A stretch of 38,670 bases of DNA from Streptomyces sp. SID8352. GTDB lineage: Bacteria > Actinomycetota > Actinomycetes > Streptomycetales > Streptomycetaceae. Numbering within the stretch: the stretch's first letter is position 1; the number at the start of each line of letters is the position of its first letter. The position numbers and the translations under genes were made by a program. Below the pieces are notes generated by a model. That model was not told the DNA's origin, did no database searches, and saw only the letters and a program-made list of their open reading frames with translations. This document shows positions 17,183-24,522 of this stretch, in pieces. The stretch lies in assembly GCF_009862265.1 (NCBI RefSeq), contig NZ_WWGX01000113.1, forward strand, positions 1 through 38,670, read 5' to 3'.

Positions 17183-18970
17183 TCAGCCGACGCCGAGTTC
17201 GGCGGTGGCCTGCTGTGGGGCCTGCCATCCGGGGGGCAGGGCCTCCAGCAGAGCGTGGGTGAGATGGCGGGGCGTGAGGCCGCTGGCCTCCAGGACGTCG
17301 GAGCGTGAGCCGTGGTCGAGGAAGCGCTGCGGGATGCCGAAGACGTGCACCGGCACTCCCGATCTGGCGTCGCTGAGCGCCTGGCCGACGTGCGCCCCGA
17401 CCCCGCCGGCCCGGCCGCTGTCCTCGACCGTGGCGACCAGCAGATGGTCGAGGGCGAGCCCGGTCAGCTCGGGTGGCACCGGCTTGATCCAGCGGGGGTC
17501 CACGACCGTGACGCCGACGCCCCGCTCGGCCAGCCGTTCCGCGACGTCGAGGCAGGTGGCAGCCATGGCGCCGACGGAGATCAGGAGGATGTCGGGACGC
17601 TCGCCGCGGTGCAGGACGTCGAGCCCGGCACAGACGTCCACGGCCGGGATGTCCGCTCCGCTGGAGCCCTTGGGGAAGCGCAGGGCTGTGGGGCCGTCGT
17701 CGCAGGCCACGGCCTCCCGCAGGACTCGGCGCAGGGTGGCGGCGTCGCGTGGGGCGGCCAGCCGCAGGCCGGGCACCAGGTTCAGCAGCGACAGGTCCCA
17801 CATGCCGTTGTGCGAGGGGCCGTCGTCGCCGGTCACGCCGGCCCGGTCCAAGACGAAGGTCACCGGGGCGCGGTGCAGGGCCACGTCCATCAGAAGCTGG
17901 TCGAAGGCCCGGTTGAGGAAGGTGGCGTACAGGGCGACGACCGGGTGCATCCCGCCGAGGGCCAGTCCGGCGGCGGCGGTTACGGCGTGTTGTTCGGCGA
18001 TGCCGACGTCGATGACGCGCTCGGGGTGGCGGCGGGCGAACTCGCTGAGCCCGGTGGGGTCGAGCATGGCCGCGGTGATGGCGACCACGTCCGGCCGGTC
18101 GGCGGCGAGGTCGGCCAGCTCGCTGCCGAATACGGACGTCCAGCTCGGTGCGCCCCCCGGTTTCTGGGCGGAGGCGGCGCGCACGGCGTGGAAGCGGTCC
18201 GTGTCGTCCTGTTCGGCGGGGAGGTGGCCGCGGCCCTTCTCAGTGACGCAGTGCACCACCACGGGCCTGCGCAGGGCGACGGCCTCGCGCAGCGCCGTCT
18301 CCACGGCCTCGATGTCATGGCCGTCCACCGGGCCGAGGTAGGCGAGACCCAGGTTCTCGAAGAAGGCTTGCGGGGCATCGCCCGCGCGCAGGTCGGCGAG
18401 GTGCGCGGCGACGGCGCCGATGGTGGGGGCGTAGGAGCGGCCGTTGTCGTTGAGGACCACGACGACGGGGCGTTCGGGGGCGGCCGCGATGTTGTTGAGG
18501 GCTTCCCAGGCCATGCCCCCGGTGAGTGCGCCGTCGCCGAGCACGGCGACCACGGCGCGGTCGCTCTGTCCGAGCAGGGCGTTGGCGCGGGCGAGGCCGT
18601 CCGCCCAGGACAGGGAGGTCGAGGCGTGGGAGTTCTCGATGACGTCGTGCTCGGACTCGGCACGGCTGGGATACCCCGACATCCCGCCGGTCCGGCGGAG
18701 CGTGGCGAGGGCTTCGGTGCGGCCGGTGAGGATCTTGTGGACGTAAGCCTGGTGGCCGGTGTCCCACAGGATCTTGTCCCGGGGGGAGTCGAAGACGCGG
18801 TGCAGGGCGATGGACAGTTCGACGACCCCGAGGTTGGGGCCGAGGTGGCCGCCGTTGACGGCGCAGGTGTCCACCAGCAGCCGCCGGATCTGCGGGGCCA
18901 GTTCCCGGGCCGCGTGCGGGGACAGGGCACGCAGGTCCTCCGGCCCCCGGATGTCCTCCAGGTGTGGCAT
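17183..18970 (-). CDS. dxs: 1-deoxy-D-xylulose-5-phosphate synthase
   Basis: This thiamine-diphosphate enzyme of about 595 residues condenses pyruvate with glyceraldehyde 3-phosphate, the entry and usual flux-controlling step of the MEP pathway. Motifs: GGHLGPNLGVVELSIALH, TGHQAYVHKILTGR, the TPP motif GDGALTGGMAWEALNN, the catalytic-glutamate segment IAEQHAVTAAAGLA and the transketolase C-terminal VTVVDPRWIKPVP. I chose the ATG at 18970 because it has a GAGGGG Shine-Dalgarno and gives the usual Dxs N-terminus; an ATG at 19003 overlapping the ispH stop (ATGA) is the alternative and would add 11 residues. Competition for glyceraldehyde 3-phosphate with GAPDH is a notable link, because the cluster product inhibits GAPDH. 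Confidence 0.95.
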   Translation of the reverse strand: MPHLEDIRGPEDLRALSPHAARELAPQIRRLLVDTCAVNGGHLGPNLGVVELSIALHRVFDSPRDKILWDTGHQAYVHKILTGRTEALATLRRTGGMSGYPSRAESEHDVIENSHASTSLSWADGLARANALLGQSDRAVVAVLGDGALTGGMAWEALNNIAAAPERPVVVVLNDNGRSYAPTIGAVAAHLADLRAGDAPQAFFENLGLAYLGPVDGHDIEAVETALREAVALRRPVVVHCVTEKGRGHLPAEQDDTDRFHAVRAASAQKPGGAPSWTSVFGSELADLAADRPDVVAITAAMLDPTGLSEFARRHPERVIDVGIAEQHAVTAAAGLALGGMHPVVALYATFLNRAFDQLLMDVALHRAPVTFVLDRAGVTGDDGPSHNGMWDLSLLNLVPGLRLAAPRDAATLRRVLREAVACDDGPTALRFPKGSSGADIPAVDVCAGLDVLHRGERPDILLISVGAMAATCLDVAERLAERGVGVTVVDPRWIKPVPPELTGLALDHLLVATVEDSGRAGGVGAHVGQALSDARSGVPVHVFGIPQRFLDHGSRSDVLEASGLTPRHLTHALLEALPPGWQAPQQATAELGVG

Positions 18971-18999
18971 GGCGCACCCCTCTTTCTCCCGTGGCGGAT

Positions 19000-19998
19000 T
19001 CATCGCGCCCCACCGGGTGCGGGCGAGACCTCGCCGGCCAGCGGTGTCTGCGGGACGCGGCCGGTGAGCGGGTCGGCCAGCCGGCCGGGCATGGAGAACA
19101 CGACGTCCTCGGCGATGCCCCGCTGGAGCTCGACGTGGTCGAGGCCGAGTTCGGCGAGCCGGGCGACGAGCCCGTCGACGAGGATCTCCGGGGCGCTGGC
19201 CCCGGCGCTGATGCCGACCGACGAGACGCCCTTCAGCCAGGCCGCCTCAAGGTGCTGTTCGTCGGGCACCAGATGGGCGGCGGCGCCGTGGTCGCGGGCC
19301 ACCTCGACCATGCGCAGCGAGTTGCTGGAGTTGCCGGAGCCGACGATCAGGACCAGCTCGTTGTCGCGGGCGAGGTCCTTGACGGCGTTCTGCCGGTTCT
19401 GGCTGGCGTAGCAGATGTCGTCCCCGGGGGTGATCAGGTCGGTGAAGCGGGCGCGCAGGGCCTCGACCACGCGCTCGGTCTCGTCGAACGAGAGGGTGGT
19501 CTGGGTGAGGACGGCGACCGGGGTGTCGTTGGGCAGGCCGAGGCGCTGTACGTCGTCCTCGGTCTCGATGACGACGATCCGGTCGGGGGCCTCCCCGAGG
19601 ACGCCCTCGACCTCCTCGTGGCCCTCGTGCCCGACGAGGAGGATGGTGCGGCCGTCGCGGGCGAAGCGCACCGCTTCCTGGTGGACCTTGGAGACCAGCG
19701 GGCAGGTGGCGTCGATGACTTCGAGCTGTCGGCTGGCGGCGGCGGAGCGCACTCCGGGGGAGACGCCGTGCGCGGAGAACACGCAGACCGCGCCCTGCGG
19801 TACCTCCTCCTCGCTGTCGACGAAGACCGCGCCGCGTTTCTCCAGCTCGGAGACGATGTAGTGGTTGTGCACGATCTCCTTGCGTACGTACACGGGCGCC
19901 CCGTGCAGGTCCAGCGCCCGCTCGACGATGCCGATGGCGCGCCTTACGCCCGCGCAGAAGCCGCGAGGCTGGGCCAGGACGACGTTTCCCTCTCTCAC
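19000..19998 (-). CDS. ispH: 4-hydroxy-3-methylbut-2-enyl diphosphate reductase (LytB)
   Basis: This 332-residue protein carries out the last MEP step, reducing HMBPP to IPP and DMAPP with a [4Fe-4S] cluster. The three cluster cysteines are visible in PRGFCAGVRRA (near residue 15), IDATCPLVSKVH (about 99) and DDICYASQNRQNAV (about 200). The catalytic glutamate is in HEGHEEVEG, with substrate-binding HNHYIVSELEKRG, QTTLSFDET and SGNSSNSLRMVEV. It starts with GTG one base after the penI stop, so it is tightly joined to the pentalenolactone genes; this contiguity is the best evidence that the MEP genes belong to the cluster. It needs two single electrons, probably from ferredoxin. Confidence 0.96.
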   Translation of the reverse strand: MREGNVVLAQPRGFCAGVRRAIGIVERALDLHGAPVYVRKEIVHNHYIVSELEKRGAVFVDSEEEVPQGAVCVFSAHGVSPGVRSAAASRQLEVIDATCPLVSKVHQEAVRFARDGRTILLVGHEGHEEVEGVLGEAPDRIVVIETEDDVQRLGLPNDTPVAVLTQTTLSFDETERVVEALRARFTDLITPGDDICYASQNRQNAVKDLARDNELVLIVGSGNSSNSLRMVEVARDHGAAAHLVPDEQHLEAAWLKGVSSVGISAGASAPEILVDGLVARLAELGLDHVELQRGIAEDVVFSMPGRLADPLTGRVPQTPLAGEVSPAPGGAR

Positions 19999-19999
19999 G

Positions 20000-21385
20000 T
20001 CACACCACCCCCGGCACGGGGACGGCGGCGGCCGTCCGGCGCGGGGTGCGGGCGTCCAGCCTCAGGCGCAGCCGGCGCGGGTGGTAGACGGTGGCCAGCG
20101 GGACCGGGCGGATGTCCATGCCGGGCTCGCAGGTCACCCGCCAGCGGCCGAGGATGGTGGCGAGCCCCAGGATGGCCTCGGTGCGTGCGTAGAGGTCGCC
20201 GATGCACTTGCGGGCGCCGGTGCCGAACGGCACGTAGGCGTGGCGGGAGGCCGGCGCGATCCGGTCCGGGAGCCAGCGGTCGGGGTCGAACTTCTTGGGG
20301 TCGGCGAAGGCTTCCTCGTACTGGGCGACCGCGGCGGGGCTGAAGACGACGGTGGAGCCGGTGGGCAGCTGCCGGCCCGCGAGTTCGGTCGGGGCGGCGG
20401 TGAGGCGGGTGAACAGCCAGGCTGGCGGGTGCAGTCGCAGCGTCTCGGAGATGATCCGGTCGGCGAGGGAGAGGTTCGGCAGGTCGTCCCACTGCGGGGC
20501 GCGGCCGTCGAGGACGGTGTCGATCTCGTCGTAGAGCGCGGCCTCGATCTCCGGGTGCTGGGAGAGGAGGTAGAAGACCCAGGTGAGGGTGCCGGCGACG
20601 GTCTCGGTGCCGGCCGCCATGACGGTGATGACCTGGTCGTGGATCTCCTTGTCGCCGAGCCGGCCGCCGTCGTCGTCGCGGGAGGCGAGCAGGGCGGCGA
20701 GCAGGTCGTCACGCTCGGTGTCGGAGCTGCGGTAGTCGTCGATGAGGTGCTGGGTGGTCTCGTGCAGGAAGTCCAGGTTGCTCTTGTAGCGGCGCTGGGA
20801 CGGCAGGGGCAGCCGGCGGATCGAGGCGGGCAGGAACATCTGCCGGAACAGGCCGTTGAGGACGACGTCGAAGGAACGTTCCACCTTCGCGGCCAGCTCG
20901 GGGCTGACGGGGGTGGAGTAGAGGGTGCGGCCGACCGTGCGCAGGGCCATGCCGTACATCTCCTGGAAGGCGTCGACGACCATGCCGTCCTCCCAGCGCG
21001 ACGCCGTGTCCTCGATCTCGGCGTGCATGGCCTCGGCGTACCGCTTGAGCTGGCCGCGGGTGAACGCCGACTGCATCAGCCGGCGCTGGCGGCGGTGGTC
21101 GGCGAACGGGCAGGTGACCAGGCCGTTGCCGGCGATGTCACGGGCGCGGTCGTAGAAGATGCCGCCCTTGTCGAAGACGCGGTCGTTGGTCAGGACCTGC
21201 CGCAGCAGTTCGGGGTGGGTCGGGACGTAGGCCGTGGTGGGGCCGATCTTGATCTCGACCAGGTCGCCGTGGGCCGACAGCGAGGTCATGAAGTTCACGG
21301 GGTGGCGCATCATCTGCAAGGCGTGTCCCACGACGGGGAGCGCCCCGGGCGCCGCTCCCGCCGAGAAGGTGGTCTGCTCCGTCAT
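20000..21385 (-). CDS. penI: Pentalenene oxygenase, cytochrome P450 (CYP183A-like, PenI/PtlI)
   Basis: This P450 of about 461 residues has the I-helix oxygen motif AAGTETVAGTL, the ExxR motif SETLRLHP, and the heme loop FGTGARKCIGD with the axial cysteine near the C-terminus. Its N-terminus MTEQTTFSAGAAPGALPVVG resembles PtlI/PenI, which oxidise the C-13 methyl of pentalenene stepwise to 1-deoxypentalenic acid. The order penA-penI is as expected for these clusters. I chose the ATG at 21385; a TTG 17 codons upstream is possible but unlikely. Redox partners would come from the 7Fe ferredoxin nearby or from elsewhere. The C-terminal 20 residues are proline/arginine-rich and probably disordered. 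Confidence 0.92.
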   Translation of the reverse strand: MTEQTTFSAGAAPGALPVVGHALQMMRHPVNFMTSLSAHGDLVEIKIGPTTAYVPTHPELLRQVLTNDRVFDKGGIFYDRARDIAGNGLVTCPFADHRRQRRLMQSAFTRGQLKRYAEAMHAEIEDTASRWEDGMVVDAFQEMYGMALRTVGRTLYSTPVSPELAAKVERSFDVVLNGLFRQMFLPASIRRLPLPSQRRYKSNLDFLHETTQHLIDDYRSSDTERDDLLAALLASRDDDGGRLGDKEIHDQVITVMAAGTETVAGTLTWVFYLLSQHPEIEAALYDEIDTVLDGRAPQWDDLPNLSLADRIISETLRLHPPAWLFTRLTAAPTELAGRQLPTGSTVVFSPAAVAQYEEAFADPKKFDPDRWLPDRIAPASRHAYVPFGTGARKCIGDLYARTEAILGLATILGRWRVTCEPGMDIRPVPLATVYHPRRLRLRLDARTPRRTAAAVPVPGVV

Positions 21386-21439
21386 TCGATTCTCAACTTC
21401 CCGTCTCTGCTGGTCTGGTGCGGTGCTGGTGGGCAACTG

Positions 21440-22453
21440 CTAGCGGGCGGGGCTGCCGAGCTCCTCCAGGTAGCCCTGGGCACCCGCGGCGAGCGCGAAC
21501 TCGGCGTCGTAGCGGCCCGAGGAGCGGTGCCAGTCGTAGGAGCCGCGGATCACGGTGCGCACGGCGTCGTTGCGGTAGCGCTCCAGGCCCTCGCGCTCGG
21601 CCTCGTCGAGCCGGTAGATGTCGGCGACCTGCGGCAGGCAGGACTCCAGCAGGAGGTACTGCTCCAGGCGGGCGCGTACCTCGCTCTGGATGTGGGAGAC
21701 GCTGCGGTCCCTGGCCCAGCCGTGTTCCCGGCGCAGGATCATGACCATATTGTTCTGCTCGCCGCGGGCCTCCTCCTTCTCCAGCGAGGCGATGTCGTTG
21801 AGCAGCAGGTTGACGTCGACGGCGATCTGGAGCATCGCGGAGAGCACGGCGCTGTCGAAGACCCGGTGCGGCACCTCGAAGCGGCCCGCGCGCTCGGCGA
21901 GGTCGACCGTGGGCTGCACCCCGATGGTCTGCCGGCGTACGGCCAGGTACTGGGCGGCGGAGTTGTACGGCGTATTCCAGAACCGGCTCTCCGCCTCGTC
22001 GACGTAGCCGTCGAAATAGCTGCGCCAGTGCCGGGCGCTGCGCGCGCACCAGGCGGGTGTCATGCCCTCGCGGGTACGCCGCCAGAGGTCGGCGAAGCCG
22101 TGGGCGATGGGGGGCGCGGTGTCGGGGAGGGGGTCGTCCAGTGCTGCCGCGACCGCGTCGGTGAGCTCTTTGGTGTCTTCCGGGTTCTCGCCGCGCGGCC
22201 CGTCGAATAGGTCGTCGAAGAGGAAGAACCAAGACATCAGGTCCACGCCCAGGTCCAGGTCGGCGCCGGTGGCGTGGGGGTAGAAGCGGGAGGCCAGGTC
22301 GGCGTAGCCGCCGCGCAGATGACGTTCGGCCGCCGCCTCGGAGTTGATCAGGCCGAGCGAGCGCGGCCAGACGAGCTGCTCGGCGTCGGCGCGGGCGTGG
22401 TCCGGGCTCTGCCGGCCCGGCAGGGGTATGTGGAAGTCGACATCCTGGGGCAT
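21440..22453 (-). CDS. penA: Pentalenene synthase (class I sesquiterpene cyclase)
   Basis: This 337-residue protein matches the pentalenene synthase sequence I remember from S. exfoliatus UC5319 almost throughout, including length and the MPQDVDFHIPLPGRQSPDHA start. It cyclises farnesyl diphosphate to the tricyclic hydrocarbon pentalenene. The aspartate-rich motif DDLFD is at residues 80-84, preceded by the active-site aromatics F76/F77. The NSE triad lies in NDIASLEKE, with N at about 219. The C-terminal RGSYDWHRSSGRYDAEF caps the site. An AAGGA Shine-Dalgarno precedes the ATG. The closeness to one characterised enzyme makes the product assignment unusually firm for a terpene cyclase. Confidence 0.97.
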   Translation of the reverse strand: MPQDVDFHIPLPGRQSPDHARADAEQLVWPRSLGLINSEAAAERHLRGGYADLASRFYPHATGADLDLGVDLMSWFFLFDDLFDGPRGENPEDTKELTDAVAAALDDPLPDTAPPIAHGFADLWRRTREGMTPAWCARSARHWRSYFDGYVDEAESRFWNTPYNSAAQYLAVRRQTIGVQPTVDLAERAGRFEVPHRVFDSAVLSAMLQIAVDVNLLLNDIASLEKEEARGEQNNMVMILRREHGWARDRSVSHIQSEVRARLEQYLLLESCLPQVADIYRLDEAEREGLERYRNDAVRTVIRGSYDWHRSSGRYDAEFALAAGAQGYLEELGSPAR

Positions 22454-22577
22454 GAGGGAATCCTTGGGGGTGGGGTCAGGGAGATGCGGCGGGCAGGTTG
22501 TGCCCTGGCGGGGTGCTGTGCCGGTCGGAGCGTCGGAAGCTGGAGAGGGGTGTACGGGTACGGGGGCCGGCCCGGCC

Positions 22578-23591
22578 TCAGACCTGGCGGTCGACGACGA
22601 ACCGACCGAGCGTGAGGAGTTCGTCCCGCGCGCCGGCGTCTAGGTCGACACCGCGCAGGGCGTCCTCGGCCAGCGCCATGCGCCGGGCGGCCTCGGCCAG
22701 CGCCCAGTCGCGGCCGCCGGCGCCCTCGATCAGCCCGGCCACGCGCCGCAGTTCCTCCTCATCGGGTTCGCCGGGGGTGGTGAGCCAGGCGGCGAGTTCG
22801 TCGCTGAGCGGGCCGTCCTGGTTCAGTACGTGGCTGACCGGCAGGGACTTCTTGCGGGAGCGCAGGTCGGAGTGGACCGACTTGCCGGTGACGGCGGGGT
22901 CGCCCCAGATGCCGAGAACGTCGTCGATGAGCTGGAAGGCGACGCCGACCTGGTCGCCGTAGAGCGCCAGCGCGTCCACCGTCGCCTCCGGTGCCCCGGC
23001 GAGGACGGCGCCGATCGCGGCGCTCGCCGACAGCAGCGCGCCGGTCTTGCCGGCGGCCATGTCGACGCACTCCTCGACGGTGACGTGCGGGCGCTTTTCG
23101 AAGGACAGGTCCTGGACCTGGCCGCGGATCAAATGCCGGGTGGCGCGTGTCAGCAGCCGGGCGGCCGGCGCCGCCGTGGGCAGCCCGGTGTCCAGCAGCA
23201 CCTCCTGGGCGAGCGCCAGCATCGCGTCACCGGTCAGGATGGCGCTGGAGGGGCCCCACAGCTTCCACACCGTGCGCCGGTGGCGGCGCTCCTCGTCGCC
23301 GTCCATCAGATCGTCGTGCACCAGGGAGAAGTTGTGCACAAGTTCCACGGCGACGGCGCCTGGCAGGCCGACCTCCGGCGGTGCGCCGACCGCCTCGGCC
23401 GACAGCAGCGCGAGTGCGGGCCGTACGGCCTTGCCGGCGTCGGCGTTGGTGGGTGCGCCGCCGGCGGTGATCCAGCCCAGGTGATAGGCCGCCTGGTGAC
23501 GTGAGCGGTGGTCGAGCCGGTCGACGGCGGCGCGCAGTGCCGGGGTGATCGTGACCCGGCTGTGGGTGAGGCAGGCGGGGGCGGTTCTCAT
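22578..23591 (-). CDS. Polyprenyl diphosphate synthase, probable FPP synthase (PtlB-like)
   Basis: This trans-isoprenyl diphosphate synthase of about 337 residues has a first aspartate-rich motif VHDDLMDGDEERRHR and a second LIDDVLGIWGD, plus GDAMLALAQEVLL and KTGALLSASAAIG. It condenses DMAPP and IPP; in the S. avermitilis neopentalenolactone cluster the equivalent PtlB makes farnesyl diphosphate for PtlA. The residues before the first aspartate motif (VELVHNFSLVHDD) include aromatic/bulky side chains that may limit chain length to C15, but C20 cannot be excluded by eye. Its ATG overlaps the penD stop as ATGA, so the two are translationally coupled. Confidence 0.9.
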   Translation of the reverse strand: MRTAPACLTHSRVTITPALRAAVDRLDHRSRHQAAYHLGWITAGGAPTNADAGKAVRPALALLSAEAVGAPPEVGLPGAVAVELVHNFSLVHDDLMDGDEERRHRRTVWKLWGPSSAILTGDAMLALAQEVLLDTGLPTAAPAARLLTRATRHLIRGQVQDLSFEKRPHVTVEECVDMAAGKTGALLSASAAIGAVLAGAPEATVDALALYGDQVGVAFQLIDDVLGIWGDPAVTGKSVHSDLRSRKKSLPVSHVLNQDGPLSDELAAWLTTPGEPDEEELRRVAGLIEGAGGRDWALAEAARRMALAEDALRGVDLDAGARDELLTLGRFVVDRQV

Positions 23592-24487
23592 GCGGCGGCC
23601 TCCGCGCGCCAGGGGCCGGTGGGGTCGTCGAAGATGCTGACGACCTGGCGCATGATGCGCCGTTCGGCCGGGTCGAACGCCTGCTTGGCGTGGATGGTGC
23701 CGAGCTGGTCCCACATGACGATGTCCCCGGGCTGCCAGGTGTGCGCGTAGGTGTACCGGGGTTTGCCCGCGTGCGTCAGCAGTTCGTCGAGCAGCTTGCG
23801 GCTGGCGTCGGGGGCGAGGTCCACGATCCGCTTGGTGTTGAGGGTGCTGATGTAGACCGACTGGCGGCCGGTGCGCGGGTTGCGGGCGATGAGGGGGTGG
23901 ATGGTGGAGGTGCCGTCCTCGGGCTGGATCTGCGCGGTGCTCTCGTCGAGGGACACCTCGCCCTGGAGTTCCTCCTCGATGGTCTCCTCGTACCCGGTGC
24001 GCAGGGCGTGCCGGACCCGGTAGGTGTGCAGGAGTCGGCGCTCCTCGGACGACAGCGACTCGTACAGGGAGTACATGTCGGTGAAGAGCGTCTCCCCGCC
24101 GCCGGAGGACGGCACTTCCACGGCCTCCAGGAAGCCGACCTGGGCGACGCGGGGGCGGAAGGAGTAGTCGGTGTGCCAGCCCATCCATCCGGCGTCGCCG
24201 ACGCCGATCTTGCGGCCGTCCTCCTCCAGGTTGGAGACGATCAGGATCTCGTTGTGGTCGGGGTGGGCGCCGCTGGTCAGACCGGTCTTCGGGATGTACC
24301 CGAAGCGGCGGCCGAAGGCCAGGAACTCCTCGTCGGTGGGGGTCTCGTGGCCGCGGAAGACGAGGACGAGACGTGTGTCGAGCGCCGCCCAGATCTCGTC
24401 GTACTGGGCCTTGTCCATGTCACCGGTGACCTGGGCGCCGTGCACGACGGCGCCGAGAGCGGCGCCGGGTATCGGCGTTACGTCCAT
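23588..24487 (-). CDS. penD: Fe(II)/2-oxoglutarate-dependent oxygenase (PenD/PtlD-like)
   Basis: This 299-residue TauD/TfdA-family oxygenase carries the iron-binding HxD in GWHTDYSF, the distal histidine in TIHAKQAF, and a 2-oxoglutarate-anchoring arginine in PAERRIMRQV. PenD/PntD convert pentalenolactone D to E by desaturation and then to the epoxide pentalenolactone F; PtlD works on the neo series. Assignment rests on the family plus the position between penE and the prenyl synthase gene. It starts with ATG; a GAAAGG lies 12 nt upstream. It overlaps the next gene by 4 nt. Confidence 0.92.
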   Translation of the reverse strand: MDVTPIPGAALGAVVHGAQVTGDMDKAQYDEIWAALDTRLVLVFRGHETPTDEEFLAFGRRFGYIPKTGLTSGAHPDHNEILIVSNLEEDGRKIGVGDAGWMGWHTDYSFRPRVAQVGFLEAVEVPSSGGGETLFTDMYSLYESLSSEERRLLHTYRVRHALRTGYEETIEEELQGEVSLDESTAQIQPEDGTSTIHPLIARNPRTGRQSVYISTLNTKRIVDLAPDASRKLLDELLTHAGKPRYTYAHTWQPGDIVMWDQLGTIHAKQAFDPAERRIMRQVVSIFDDPTGPWRAEAAA

Positions 24488-24522
24488 GGGCGTTGCCGCC
24501 TTTCACAGAGGGGTGGGGGTGG

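Noticed and set aside
20344..22210. Very long plus-strand frame antisense to penI and penA (part of a 781-codon frame)
   Set aside because: It mirrors two certain genes on the other strand, and its composition is the usual acidic, glycine-rich antisense pattern.
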